Shown here: positions 1 through 8,052 of the stretch, piece after piece
Position numbering within the stretch: position 1 is the first letter of the stretch
Layout: every line of letters starts with the position of its first letter
From: Aeromonas encheleia
Lineage (GTDB): Bacteria; Pseudomonadota; Gammaproteobacteria; Enterobacterales; Aeromonadaceae
Length of the DNA: 64,000 nt
Reading direction: 5' to 3'
Assembly (NCBI RefSeq): GCF_900637545.1
Contig: NZ_LR134376.1
Location: forward strand, 2,871,001-2,935,000
Position numbers and translations under genes: made by a program
The notes under the pieces: model-generated
The model's input: only the letters and a program-made list of their open reading frames with translations
Databases searched by the model: none
What the model was told of the DNA's origin: nothing

Positions 1-597
1 TCGGTGGAAGACCCGCTGGGGACGGTGATGGCCAAGGCCGATAAGAGCCAGCTGGTGACCGCGTTCCTGGCCAAGCACTACACCGGCGTCGTGGGGGCAG
101 AGCTGACCCAGCCGCTGCCGACCGTGACCACCGTTGACCACAACGCGCTGGTCACCAGCCACCTGATTAAGCTACGCGGCACCTGCCAGCACGGCCAGCC
201 GGTGACCGAGCCCATGCCCACCGTCACCGCTGGCGGGCTGCATATCGGCGAGGTGCGGGCCTTCCTGCTCAAGTATTACGGCACCAATATCGGCCATGCC
301 GCTGATGAGCCACTGCAAACTGTCACCACCAAACACCGGTTCGGCCTGGTGACCGTGCGCGGCGAGGATTACCAGATCGTCGATATCGGGATGCGGATGC
401 TGGAGCCCCATGAGTTGTTTGCGGCTCAGGGTTTCCCTGCTGACTACGTGATCGCCCACGATGCCAACGGCAAGAAGTTCACCAAGACCGCGCAGGTTGC
501 CCGCTGTGGTAATGCCGTGTGCCCGCCACTGGCTGCCGCCTTGGTGCGCGCCAACCTGCCAGAGATGTGCGCAGATGCGCAGGAGGTGGCTGCATGA
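1..597 (+). CDS. DNA (cytosine-5) methyltransferase, C-terminal part (5' end outside window)
   Basis: The frame is open from base 1, so the N-terminal catalytic motifs are missing. The last third has the C-terminal hallmarks of C5 methyltransferases: a motif IX-like stretch (RMLEPHELFAAQGFP) and a motif X-like stretch (QVARCGNAVCPPLAAAL). The preceding part, where a target-recognition region would lie, is made of near-exact 33-residue repeats (separate entry). Its stop codon overlaps the ATG of the replication gene (ATGA), so the two are probably translationally coupled. Its likely role is modifying phage DNA against host restriction. Family is confident; sequence specificity cannot be read. 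Confidence 0.8.
   Translation, partial: SVEDPLGTVMAKADKSQLVTAFLAKHYTGVVGAELTQPLPTVTTVDHNALVTSHLIKLRGTCQHGQPVTEPMPTVTAGGLHIGEVRAFLLKYYGTNIGHAADEPLQTVTTKHRFGLVTVRGEDYQIVDIGMRMLEPHELFAAQGFPADYVIAHDANGKKFTKTAQVARCGNAVCPPLAAALVRANLPEMCADAQEVAA
10..372 (+). repeat. Tandem 33-residue (99-bp) repeats inside the methyltransferase
   Basis: Units start at bases 10, 109, 208 and 307, with openings DPLGTVM, QPLPTVTT, EPMPTVTA and EPLQTVTT. Each of the first three units is exactly 33 codons and continues with a hydrophobic LV/V-x-x-(F/H)L core and a K-(H/L/Y)-Y/R-G-like turn. The fourth is shorter and runs into motif IX. The array may begin upstream of the window. Confidence 0.8.
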
Positions 598-2987
598 ATG
601 ACGCAATCACCAACCTGCAGGGCATCCAGCTGCCTCAGCACTACCTGGTGGGCCACCATGCCATCAACATGTCAGGCGCTGCCGAGCAGTTAGCCCGTGT
701 CGAATGGCACGTTGCCAAGCCGCTGGCCAGAACCTACCTGCACCGCTATCCCGCTAACCCCAAGACCGCCAATGTCTGGTTGCGCCGTATCGTTGAAGTG
801 TGCGCCGCTGCAGCGGCCCGCTTCCCGATCCCGGTTGTCGACCTGCGCAACGATGTGCGCCGCGAACTGGTCGCCGCCGAGTGGGCCCGCCGCTGCCAAC
901 AGTTAATGACAACGGCGGGCAACGAGCGCACCGCCGCCGAGCTGCTGACCGATCTGGGCTCACAGGCGAAAGCGTGGCATTTCTGCCCCTCCCTGCCGGT
1001 CCACCCCCGCACCAAGGTCGAGCGCTTGCTGTGCCGCCCATTGAACCAGAAAGAACGAGACGACTTGGCCGGCGAGGTGGAACAGTTCGAAGGGGCCGCC
1101 GCCAGTCTGCTGATACGCCTGCTTGATGAGTCCTGGTGGCGGCGCAAAATCAACCGCGCCTGGGCAGTTTACTGCGAGCTGATCGCCATCCTCACCGGGC
1201 AGGTGCGCAAGGGGGTCAGCCCCTACGCCAGCTCCCACGCGGTGCGAGAGTTCACCCAGCGCAAGGCGGCCCAGCGGGCATGGATGGAGGGCATGAGCGC
1301 CGTCAACGAGGAGCTGGGGCAAGAGATCGATCTGGCTGACGCAATCATGGCATCCGTGGCCAACCCCGAGATCCGCCGTCATGAGCTGATGGTGCGCATG
1401 CGGGGCTTTGAGGATATGGCGCAGGAACAGGGCAAACTGGGCCTGTTTCTGACCCTGACTGCTCCCTCCAGCTATCACGCCTGGCGCCAGGGCAGCAAAG
1501 ACAGCTCAAAGACCTATCAGAATGAGGGGTTCAACGGTAGCACCCCAACCATCACCAACCGCCTGCTGTGCAAACAGTGGGCCCGCTTTCGGGCCGCGCT
1601 GGCACGCGAGGGGATCATGGCTTTCGGATTTCGGGTGGTGGAGCCACACCACGACGGTACCCCTCACTGGCATTGCCTGCTGTTCATCAACCCAGAGCAT
1701 CAGCGCGACTTCCTGACCCTGCTCACCTATCACTTCACCGATACCGATCGTAGCGAACTGAAGATGCCAAACGGCGGCCAGCTCGACCACCTAGCCAAGA
1801 TGACAACCCGTAACAAGATGCCTCGCATCAAGTGGCTGCTGGATGTGAACGACAAGGCTGTCGTCAAGGCCATCAACCCAAGGGTGAACTGGAAGTTCAT
1901 CGACGAGAGTGAGGGGAGCGCAACTGGCTATATCGCCAAGTACATCGCCAAGAATATCGACGGCCACAAGGTGGGGATGGACTACGAGGCCGAAGCCCCC
2001 ATTGACCACACCACTATCGCCGTGGCCGCCTGGGCCAGCTGCTGGCGCATCCGCCAGTTCCAGCAGATCGGCGGCCCTGCCGTGAGCGTGTGGCGCGAGC
2101 TGCGCCGCTTGGGTGACGAGGTGATCGAGTGGGACTGCGTGCTGGAAGCCGCCCGCCACGCTGCTGACCACAACCGCTGGGGCGACTTCATCAAGGCCAT
2201 GGGGGGCATCGATGCTCCCCGTAAAGAACACCTGATCCGCCTCTCCAAGCGGCTGGACGAAGCCGCCAACAAATACGGCGAAGACGTTCTCAAGCTGCTG
2301 GGGCTGATCACCGACATCGGCATGACCACGGCCGTCACCCGTACCGAAGGCTGGCAAATAGTGCGCAAGGGGGGGGCAGTGCCGGGTTTGGGCGAGCAGC
2401 GCGAGCATGCCGTAGGCGAGCGCAGCGAGTTGCCCTTGAGCAGCGGCAGCTGCGCCCCTTGGAGTTCTGTCAATAACTGTACGAAAGGATCCAAATCGGG
2501 GGTTCAAGGATCCGCTCTGGCTAAGGAATTGAACCGAATGGGTCTTGATGAAAGCAACGCCGCACTGTTGCAGCACGGCAGCATCATCAACGCCGGAGGT
2601 CAGTATGTACGCCTGGTCGGCGATCGGCTGATTGTGAGCCGCAACTGGCCAGGGGCAACCAGTGCGCCGGGACACTGCAGCAAGGAAATGCTGACACCAG
2701 TGGAGGCTGAGGTTGAAAAAGCCTTTGCCGATGCAGAGGCTTTACGCCAGGAACAGCTGAGAATGCGAGTGCGCAGCGCTGCCCTGACTCGAGGGAGTCT
2801 GGCGTTTGGGAACGATTTGTCGGATGCTGACTTCGAGATTGCCTTTAACGAACTGCACAAGTCTATCGATTGGGTGACGGATGCCGCCATCACTCCCCCA
2901 TTACCCGAAGAGGTACGGGAGTTCCTGCCCAGTATGAAGCCACACATCAAAGCACTAGCGATTGAGGAAAGAGCAGATGAGCAATAA
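594..2987 (+). CDS. Phage replication initiation protein, gpA-type rolling-circle endonuclease
   Basis: 797 residues. Motifs of the HUH/gpA family are visible in order: motif 1 FLTLTAP near residue 285, the metal-binding HWH pair near residue 358 (PHWHCLLF), and the double-tyrosine motif GYIAKYIAK near residue 446, whose tyrosines nick the phage origin and stay covalently bound. The start is the ATG overlapping the methyltransferase stop, with an AGGAGG site at 580-585. Its place at the end of the early operon matches gene A of P2. The C-terminal third (after about residue 600) is of lower complexity and more divergent. Confidence 0.93.
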   Translation: MNDAITNLQGIQLPQHYLVGHHAINMSGAAEQLARVEWHVAKPLARTYLHRYPANPKTANVWLRRIVEVCAAAAARFPIPVVDLRNDVRRELVAAEWARRCQQLMTTAGNERTAAELLTDLGSQAKAWHFCPSLPVHPRTKVERLLCRPLNQKERDDLAGEVEQFEGAAASLLIRLLDESWWRRKINRAWAVYCELIAILTGQVRKGVSPYASSHAVREFTQRKAAQRAWMEGMSAVNEELGQEIDLADAIMASVANPEIRRHELMVRMRGFEDMAQEQGKLGLFLTLTAPSSYHAWRQGSKDSSKTYQNEGFNGSTPTITNRLLCKQWARFRAALAREGIMAFGFRVVEPHHDGTPHWHCLLFINPEHQRDFLTLLTYHFTDTDRSELKMPNGGQLDHLAKMTTRNKMPRIKWLLDVNDKAVVKAINPRVNWKFIDESEGSATGYIAKYIAKNIDGHKVGMDYEAEAPIDHTTIAVAAWASCWRIRQFQQIGGPAVSVWRELRRLGDEVIEWDCVLEAARHAADHNRWGDFIKAMGGIDAPRKEHLIRLSKRLDEAANKYGEDVLKLLGLITDIGMTTAVTRTEGWQIVRKGGAVPGLGEQREHAVGERSELPLSSGSCAPWSSVNNCTKGSKSGVQGSALAKELNRMGLDESNAALLQHGSIINAGGQYVRLVGDRLIVSRNWPGATSAPGHCSKEMLTPVEAEVEKAFADAEALRQEQLRMRVRSAALTRGSLAFGNDLSDADFEIAFNELHKSIDWVTDAAITPPLPEEVREFLPSMKPHIKALAIEERADEQ

Positions 2988-3315
2988 GCAAACTACCTAC
3001 ACGCCCCAGGTGCACGGCAGCGAAGCCATCGAGAACCGCTGCAGGATCATCCTCGAGCGGCAATGGCCTCAACATGAAATTGATGACTGGCTTAACATGC
3101 TCACACCTGGTGAGCGTAGCTATGCGTCTGGCCTACTCCAAAGACGACATCACCAGACCTCACCGGATACCCATCACTCCCCAGCGGTTGCCCATGATGA
3201 GTTCAGTGCTTTGACTCGCTGGATTGATGACCCCCCGATTCGCCAAGGTAATCTGAGCGATACAGAGTTCAAACGCGCCATCTGGCAAAAAGTGGACGAA
3301 GATAAGTGGTGGTGA
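2977..3315 (+). CDS. Small phage protein of unknown function
   Basis: 112 residues, starting at an ATG that overlaps the last codons of the replication gene, with GAGGAAAG just upstream. It is soluble and highly polar, with a central His-rich stretch (RRHHQTSPDTHHSP) and a tryptophan-rich acidic C-terminus ending KWW. No family was recognised. The overlap and ribosome-binding site make it a credible gene, probably co-translated with the replication gene. Confidence 0.65.
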   Translation: MSNKQTTYTPQVHGSEAIENRCRIILERQWPQHEIDDWLNMLTPGERSYASGLLQRRHHQTSPDTHHSPAVAHDEFSALTRWIDDPPIRQGNLSDTEFKRAIWQKVDEDKWW

Positions 3316-3422
3316 AATTACTACCGGGCTCGGCCACATAACCGTTTAGGGGATAGCGAAAGCATGGGTTCTATGGCCGAATATCATGTTTGTATCTTTG
3401 TCTGCCGATATGAGGTTTCTTG

Positions 3423-3827
3423 ATGCTTCGCCTTATCTATCATTCGTGTTACTTCCTGCCGCTCGCCGGTCTTTTGCTCTTCACACTTCTGCCAGAGCGC
3501 CTGGACCAGCAAGACTTTGGCGTATGTTTAAGCGCTTTCGGAAAGTCCCCATTTTACAAAGTTGAAACGGCAGAACAGTGCGGCAGCATTTTCACCACAC
3601 CGGACTTGGTCGCGAAAGAGCGTCCTGACAGCTACGACGTTTGGCTTGTCCCAATACAAACGACTGTGAGCAAAAGCACTTTCAGAGACATTTACGATGT
3701 GGTCAGTCAACAAGCACCTCATGCATTGAACGGTGCCCCGTCATTTGAAACATGGTGGGCTTCTATCCCGGTGGGGCCATACGAGAAGACTGTCTCATCA
3801 ACGTTGGGCCGTTACATCTTGAAGTAG
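3423..3827 (+). CDS. Putative membrane-anchored protein, unknown
   Basis: 134 residues. A hydrophobic N-terminal segment (residues about 5-24, YFLPLAGLLLFTLL) can serve as a signal anchor, followed by a soluble domain with two cysteines. The start is an ATG directly after an in-frame TTG, with GAGG upstream. It lies 9 bp before another small membrane protein, suggesting a two-gene unit in the rep-to-cos accessory interval. Function unknown. Confidence 0.55.
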   Translation: MLRLIYHSCYFLPLAGLLLFTLLPERLDQQDFGVCLSAFGKSPFYKVETAEQCGSIFTTPDLVAKERPDSYDVWLVPIQTTVSKSTFRDIYDVVSQQAPHALNGAPSFETWWASIPVGPYEKTVSSTLGRYILK

Positions 3828-3836
3828 GGAGACCTC

Positions 3837-4175
3837 ATGCTGGAACGCCTGCAAGACCTTCTTGCTTCACTGATCATGGAACCTGGAGTGATGAAATTCT
3901 TTGGTGGCCTGCTGATGATGCTCTCTTTGGCTGCACTGGCTCTTGGCGGCAGAGCACTCCGTTATGAACGTCATATCGAGCACACCAATAGCATGTTGCA
4001 GACGATTACTAATGGCAAAGCGACACTCCCCGCTCCACCCGGGTTGTTTGACCAGTGGCCCATCATCCAAGCCATGATCCCAGAATCGTTCATTGGGTTC
4101 GTCACATGGGCCAGCGTTTTCGTGATGGGGTGGATGATGGTGAGCTTTGGCAAACAGATCGAGCGGATGTACTGA
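3837..4175 (+). CDS. Small two-helix membrane protein, unknown
   Basis: 112 residues with hydrophobic segments near residues 20-38 (FFGGLLMMLSLAALALGG) and 85-103 (FIGFVTWASVFVMGWMMV), joined by a polar loop. A ribosome-binding site (AGGGAGA) precedes the ATG. It may be partner to the gene 9 bp upstream; such pairs in P2-like accessory loci sometimes act in superinfection exclusion, but nothing in the sequence proves that here. Confidence 0.55.
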   Translation: MLERLQDLLASLIMEPGVMKFFGGLLMMLSLAALALGGRALRYERHIEHTNSMLQTITNGKATLPAPPGLFDQWPIIQAMIPESFIGFVTWASVFVMGWMMVSFGKQIERMY

Positions 4176-4189
4176 CCCCTCCGTAATCA

Positions 4190-5467
4190 TCACTTCACCA
4201 CCGGCAGCTCGCCGAGCGCGGTGGTATAGCGGGGGCTTAACTGCTCCCGCTTCATCATCCACTCCTTGGTGTTTCGGCCGCGGGCCGCGAAGTAGACCTT
4301 CCCCAGCCGCCTCTGGTTGATCTTGTCGATGACCTGCATCAGCGCCTCGCTGTGCGGTGCCTGCGATTCACCGGCGAACAGATCTCCCTGCTGCATATCG
4401 GCGGGGGTGAAGTCGGCCAACATCACGCCCCCTTTCTGATAACGCTGCTCGTCGCGCCAGATACGAGGGAGGAGTTCCGGGATCAGGGCCAGCAGGGCCC
4501 GGGTATCATGAGTGGGTAAGTCCAGCTTGGTGCTCACTTGGTTGCCGTAATAGGGCTCCCGGTCGCTGAACGGGCTGGTGCGAATGAAGATGGTCACATG
4601 ACGGCAGCACATCCCCTCCCCACGCAACTTCTCGGCGGCCCGCTCCATGTAACCGGCCAGCGCCTGGTGCATGGGGCCTATCTGGGTGATGCGCTCCCCA
4701 AACGAGCGCGAGCAGATGATCTGCTGCTTGGCCTGGGCCTCCTGTTCCAGCTCGGCACAGGGGATCCCCCGCAGCTCCTGCACCGTGCGCTCGACCACTA
4801 CGCCATAGCGGCGCCGCAGTGCCTTGGGATCGGCGGCGACCAGGTCGGCCACGGTCTTGATGCCCTGCGCCTCCAGCTTGGCGGTGAGCCGCCGACCAAT
4901 GCCCCATATCTCGTCCACCGGGGTGATCGCCATCAGCCGGGCGCGCCGCCCTTCATCACGCAGATCCACCACGCCGCCCGTGGCCGGCCACTTCTTGGCG
5001 GCATAGTTGGCGAGCTTGGCGAGCGTCTTGGTAGGGCCAATGCCGACCCCAACAACCAGCCCGGTCCACTGCAGCACCCGCTCGCGGACTTGGCGGCCAT
5101 AGGCCACCAGGTCGCCGGCCCAGGACTCGCTTAGCTCGATAAAGGCCTCGTCGATGCTGTAGACCTCCACCGCCGGGGCCATCCCTTCCAGAATGGTCAT
5201 CACCCGGCTCGACATATCGCCATAGAGGGCATAGTTGCTTGAGAACCAGATGCCCCCCATGGCTTCAAAGAACTGGCGGATCTGGAAGTAAGGCACCCCC
5301 ATCTTGATGCCGAGCGCCTTGGCCTCTGCCGAACGGGCCACCACGCAGCCATCGTTGTTGGAGAGCACGACGATGGGCCGCCCCTTCAAGTCGGGGCGAA
5401 ACAGCCGCTCGCAACTGGCGTAGAAGTTGTTCACGTCGACCAGGGCGACGGCGCAACGCTTGTTCAT
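4190..5467 (-). CDS. umuC: Error-prone DNA polymerase V catalytic subunit UmuC
   Basis: 425 residues, the usual UmuC length. The N-terminus [14 protein letters not shown] and the catalytic [11 protein letters not shown] (near residue 103) supply the Y-family polymerase acidic residues. The helix-hairpin-helix/little-finger region and a UmuC C-terminal tail follow. The start overlaps the stop of umuD (4 bp), the classical operon arrangement. It is carried within the prophage accessory interval and controlled through the LexA box upstream of umuD. It performs translesion synthesis after UmuD cleavage. Confidence 0.95.
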   Translation of the reverse strand: MNKRCAVALVDVNNFYASCERLFRPDLKGRPIVVLSNNDGCVVARSAEAKALGIKMGVPYFQIRQFFEAMGGIWFSSNYALYGDMSSRVMTILEGMAPAVEVYSIDEAFIELSESWAGDLVAYGRQVRERVLQWTGLVVGVGIGPTKTLAKLANYAAKKWPATGGVVDLRDEGRRARLMAITPVDEIWGIGRRLTAKLEAQGIKTVADLVAADPKALRRRYGVVVERTVQELRGIPCAELEQEAQAKQQIICSRSFGERITQIGPMHQALAGYMERAAEKLRGEGMCCRHVTIFIRTSPFSDREPYYGNQVSTKLDLPTHDTRALLALIPELLPRIWRDEQRYQKGGVMLADFTPADMQQGDLFAGESQAPHSEALMQVIDKINQRRLGKVYFAARGRNTKEWMMKREQLSPRYTTALGELPVVK

Positions 5468-5886
5468 GGGCTGTCCACCTGGTGCACGACAAAGGCCACC
5501 ACCCCGAAGATTTCCAGCTCCTGCCCATCGTTGAAATGGATGGGGCGATAGGCCAGGTTGCCAGGGAGCAAGGCGACTGTGGGCTCAAGCTGCAGCTTCT
5601 TCACCGTGAACTCGCCATCGACCGCGGCGACTACCACGCTGCCGTGGCGCGCCTTGCGGCTGCGGTCGACGACCAGCAAGTCGCCATCGCGGATCCCGTG
5701 GTCGACCATGCTGTCACCGGCCGCCCGCACGAAGTAGGTGGCCGCCGGGTGGGCAACGCACAACTGGTTGAGATCGATGGTCTGCTCGGTGTAGTCCTGC
5801 GCCGGCGACGGAAAGCCGCAGGCCACCGGGGAGAGGAACAGGGGCAGCTCCAACAAGGGGGCATCTAGGGTGGGTTGAGCAAACAT
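5464..5886 (-). CDS. umuD: SOS response protein UmuD (self-cleaving pol V subunit)
   Basis: 140 residues. The Cys23-Gly24 cleavage bond (VACGFPSP) and the catalytic dyad Ser59 ([10 protein letters not shown]) and Lys96 (EFTVKKL) are present at nearly the same positions as in Escherichia coli UmuD. An in-frame upstream ATG at 5949 would run through the LexA operator, so the start at 5886, just below the operator, is chosen. RecA-stimulated self-cleavage gives UmuD', which joins UmuC. Confidence 0.93.
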   Translation of the reverse strand: MFAQPTLDAPLLELPLFLSPVACGFPSPAQDYTEQTIDLNQLCVAHPAATYFVRAAGDSMVDHGIRDGDLLVVDRSRKARHGSVVVAAVDGEFTVKKLQLEPTVALLPGNLAYRPIHFNDGQELEIFGVVAFVVHQVDSP

Positions 5887-5904
5887 GCTGGAAATCTCAA
5901 GAAA

Positions 5905-5924
5905 TACTGTATGGATGAACAGTA
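5905..5924 (-). promoter_or_regulatory. LexA (SOS) operator of umuDC
   Basis: TACTGTATGGATGAACAGTA: a CTGT-N8-ACAG core matching the consensus with TA/TA flanks. It ends 19 bp upstream of the umuD start, where LexA would block the promoter. Confidence 0.92.
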
Positions 5925-6091
5925 TAGCAAGACGCCAAAATTGGATCACCGTGCGGCGTTTGGCTCCATCTACGCTAACTTAACGATCTCGGCGTGCGAG
6001 AGATCAAAATGTATGGGGTGTCGTGTGGACAACCTTACCACTATCCCTGACCATCAATTCCCAAACGATACACCTAGGCGATAAGCCCTAG

Positions 6092-6760
6092 ATGAACACT
6101 GTCATATCCGACACATGGAATGGACATATGAAATCTCAGTACTACCCGCCGGTATACCATGGAAAAAATTATCACTGCCCGCGATGTCAGGTTTATTCCT
6201 CTCAGAGTTGGACCACGTTAATGCTCGATTTAGGCAACTACTACCAACATTCCGAGTTTGAGGCATCAAGCTGTGCACATTGTCAATTGCAGTCATTTTG
6301 GTATCAAGAGCGTTTGATTGACCCGAATAGTAGCTTGGCTGAACCGATGCACCATGACTTGCCTGAGGATTGCCAAGCCGAGTATGAAGAAGCGAGGGAT
6401 ATCGTAGGACGTTCGCCTCGGGGGGCTGCGGCCCTGTTACGGTTGTGCCTTCAGAAGCTGATGGTCCATTTCAAAGCTTCCGGTAAGAACATCAATGACG
6501 ATATCAAGTTCCTCGTGTCCAAAGGAGTTTCTATCGAGGTCCAGAGAGCATTGGATATCTGTCGAGTGGCTGGCAATAACGCAGCCCATCCCGGGGAGTT
6601 AAACATAAAGGACACCCCAGAAATCGCACATATGATGTTCAAGATGATTAACTTTTTAGTTGCTGAACTCATAACTAGGCCAAATGAAATCGAGGCCATG
6701 TTCGATAAGTTGCCCCAAGGTGCACGTGATGCTATTGAGGATCGCGATAGAGCCAAGTAG
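6092..6760 (+). CDS. DUF4145-family protein
   Basis: 222 residues if started at 6092; an ATG at 6128 (protein then begins MKSQYYPP) is equally plausible and fits how this family usually starts. The N-terminus carries two CxxC-type pairs (YHCPRCQ and SSCAHCQ), likely a zinc site. The rest is the helical DUF4145 domain with the family's RSPRGAAALLRLCLQKL and NAAHPGE signatures. DUF4145 domains resemble HEPN folds and are often found in restriction or defence loci. Here it stands alone, ahead of a hairpin terminator. Function in the phage unknown. Confidence 0.75.
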   Translation: MNTVISDTWNGHMKSQYYPPVYHGKNYHCPRCQVYSSQSWTTLMLDLGNYYQHSEFEASSCAHCQLQSFWYQERLIDPNSSLAEPMHHDLPEDCQAEYEEARDIVGRSPRGAAALLRLCLQKLMVHFKASGKNINDDIKFLVSKGVSIEVQRALDICRVAGNNAAHPGELNIKDTPEIAHMMFKMINFLVAELITRPNEIEAMFDKLPQGARDAIEDRDRAK

Positions 6761-6770
6761 CCAATGACCA

Positions 6771-6789
6771 AGGGCGCCGATGGCGCCCT
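6771..6789 (+). terminator. Hairpin after the DUF4145 gene
   Basis: AGGGCGCC / GGCGCCCT perfect 8-bp stem with a 3-base loop, 11 bp after the stop. The following T-tract is weak, so it may be a Rho-assisted or processing hairpin. Confidence 0.55.
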
Positions 6790-6960
6790 GTGTATGTTTC
6801 CTGCCGAAACTAACGTCCCCTTCCTTGTGATGAACCGGTACCCTGCCGGCGGTGTTGTGCTGCTGGGCGGGGTGGTGGTGCCGATTTTCCCTGATAAGCG
6901 CTGATGCAGGCCGCAGAGGGCCGGAAAGGGACAAAAAGGGAGCATCGGGGACTATTGGGG

Positions 6961-6990
6961 TTGATTGGTGTCGCGCTGTTGCGCGATACT
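6961..6990 (+). promoter_or_regulatory. Promoter of antirepressor cassette 1
   Basis: -35 TTGATT (6961-6966) and -10 GATACT (6985-6990) with an 18-bp spacer. The same pair (TTGATG, 17 bp, GATACT) lies at the equivalent place in cassette 2, which supports it despite a poor -10. Confidence 0.5.
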
Positions 6991-6995
6991 GCGCG

Positions 6996-7075
6996 GGCAA
7001 CGGCAAAATCCGTTGCCGGGATTGGCGTCCCGCTCAGTGAAGCGCACAACACGCGCCTGCGTGTTTTTTTGTGCG
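6996..7075 (+). promoter_or_regulatory. Cassette 1 leader: a1/b1 sites and nested attenuator
   Basis: In order: an 8-bp hairpin (GGCAACGG/CCGTTGCC, 6996-7017); hairpin GGGA-loop-TCCC exposing a1 (ATTGGCGT, 7021-7028); b1 (CAGTGAAG, 7035-7042); then an intrinsic terminator ACACGC-GCCT-GCGTGT plus T-run (7049-7070), itself enclosed by an outer stem CGCACAA/TTGTGCG (7043-7049 with 7069-7075). a1 and b1 are complementary to loops a' and b' of the antisense RNA just downstream. All elements are conserved in cassette 2, so the leader probably switches between readthrough and early termination. Confidence 0.75.
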
Positions 7076-7109
7076 GCCCAGTTGTACCCGCAATCTCAGT
7101 TATGGCGGG

Positions 7110-7168
7110 CTGGGCAGGGGCCCTTCGGGGCGCCGGGTCTTTGCTGCCGGTACGCCAACCTTGCTCAG
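7110..7168 (+). ncRNA. C4-type antisense RNA of cassette 1
   Basis: A closing stem pairs CTGGGCAGGG (7110-7119) with CCTTGCTCAG (7159-7168), using two G-U pairs that are Watson-Crick in cassette 2. Inside are a GCCC-UUCG-GGGC tetraloop hairpin (7120-7131) and a CCGG/CCGG stem that displays b' (CTTTGCTG, 7139-7146). Loop a' (ACGCCAA, 7152-7158) follows. a' is complementary to a1 and a2, and b' to b1 and b2. Size and layout match the C4 RNA of phages P1/P7 and the CI RNA of P4, which are processed from the operon leader and silence it. Exact ends are inferred from the stem. Confidence 0.82.
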
Positions 7169-7221
7169 TTCGTCACCAGATGATTGGCGTCGATGGTGGC
7201 GATTACCTTCACAGCAAAGGA
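7169..7221 (+). promoter_or_regulatory. Target site a2/b2 over the antirepressor ribosome-binding site (cassette 1)
   Basis: Stem TTCGTCACC/GGTGGCGA (7169-7177 with 7195-7202) presents a2 (ATTGGCGT, 7183-7190) in its loop. b2 (CAGCAAAG, 7212-7219) overlaps the Shine-Dalgarno AAAGGA (7216-7221), 9 bases before the ATG. Pairing of a'/b' with a2/b2 would hide the ribosome-binding site. Confidence 0.78.
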
Positions 7222-7230
7222 ATCCAAGCC

Positions 7231-7863
7231 ATGAACAGCATCCGCTTCCATGACACCCAGTTCACCGTTATCCCCCATCACGGCCAGCCCTGGCTGACCG
7301 CAGCCCAGATCGCCCAAGCCCTTGGCTATGCCAGAGAAGATGCCGTCAGTCGTATCTACACCCGCAACGCGGACGAATTTACCCCTTGCATGACCTTGAC
7401 CGTCAATTTGACGGTCAAGGGGTTCGGCAATGGCAGCAGCGAGAAAGAGGTTCGGATCTTCTCCTTGCGCGGTGCCCATCTGATCGCCATGTTCTCCCGC
7501 ACCGCATTGGCCAAAGAGTTTCGCCGCTGGGTGCTCGATGTGCTGGACCGGGAGACCGCCGCCCATCCGCAGCCCCTCACTGTACTGACCGACGACGAGC
7601 TGCATTCGCTGGCGTGGCTCTGGCGCGCAGCCGATTACATGATGGGCGCCGCCCGCCGCATCTATCCTCTGCTCGAGGTGGCCGAGCACCGCGAAGCCGG
7701 CACCTACTACTCCATCCTCCACGAATACCCTATGACCCTGGCCGCCGCCCAGCGCATCCTGGCCGACAAGACCCGCCATATTCAGAGCGCCACCCACAGC
7801 GACCGCGACTGGAACAGGCTGATCCCCCACCTGCACCGCCTGCCTGCAGCAAAAAGTTGGTAA
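7231..7863 (+). CDS. Phage antirepressor 1 (BRO-N type N-terminus, P22AR-like C-terminus)
   Basis: 210 residues. The N-terminal half (about 1-105) looks like a BRO/Bro-N DNA-binding domain (FTVIPHHGQPWLTAAQIAQ, ALGYAREDAVSRIY). The C-terminal half, from LTDDELHSLAWLWRAAD to the end, is almost identical in plan to that of the second antirepressor in this prophage and resembles the P22 antirepressor C-terminal domain. The start is the ATG below the C4 target site. It is expected to inactivate a phage repressor and promote induction, silenced in the lysogen by the antisense RNA. The frame stays open upstream through the whole leader (to 6904). Confidence 0.8.
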   Translation: MNSIRFHDTQFTVIPHHGQPWLTAAQIAQALGYAREDAVSRIYTRNADEFTPCMTLTVNLTVKGFGNGSSEKEVRIFSLRGAHLIAMFSRTALAKEFRRWVLDVLDRETAAHPQPLTVLTDDELHSLAWLWRAADYMMGAARRIYPLLEVAEHREAGTYYSILHEYPMTLAAAQRILADKTRHIQSATHSDRDWNRLIPHLHRLPAAKSW

Positions 7864-8052
7864 TGTGACCGGGTTTTTACCACGATTCACAGAAGTGATG
7901 AGTGCCAAGTTTTTCATGCCATGCATGACATCAATAATTTCGTAGTAACGCTAATAAAAGATGAAGGGGATAATCTCCCCTCCATTAATAGTCAACCATA
8001 GTAGATATTAAGATGAATACTGTATACTGAGAGTTATAAGTTAAACAGTTTT
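7864..8052. other. Intergenic, end of antirepressor cassette 1
   Basis: After the stop, the sequence up to about 7875 (TAATGTGACCGG) is still shared with the end of cassette 2, marking the cassette boundary. A G4/C4 inverted repeat near 7966-7982 may end transcription from both sides. No other feature seen. Confidence 0.4.

Noticed and set aside
1791..2675. Long minus-strand frame (294 codons) opposite the replication gene
   Set aside because: High-GC antisense shadow of the gpA-type gene, with no ribosome-binding site or family features.
7991..8010. Possible second LexA box (TACTGTATACTGAGAG)
   Set aside because: Left half fits, but the ACAG half at the required spacing is missing.
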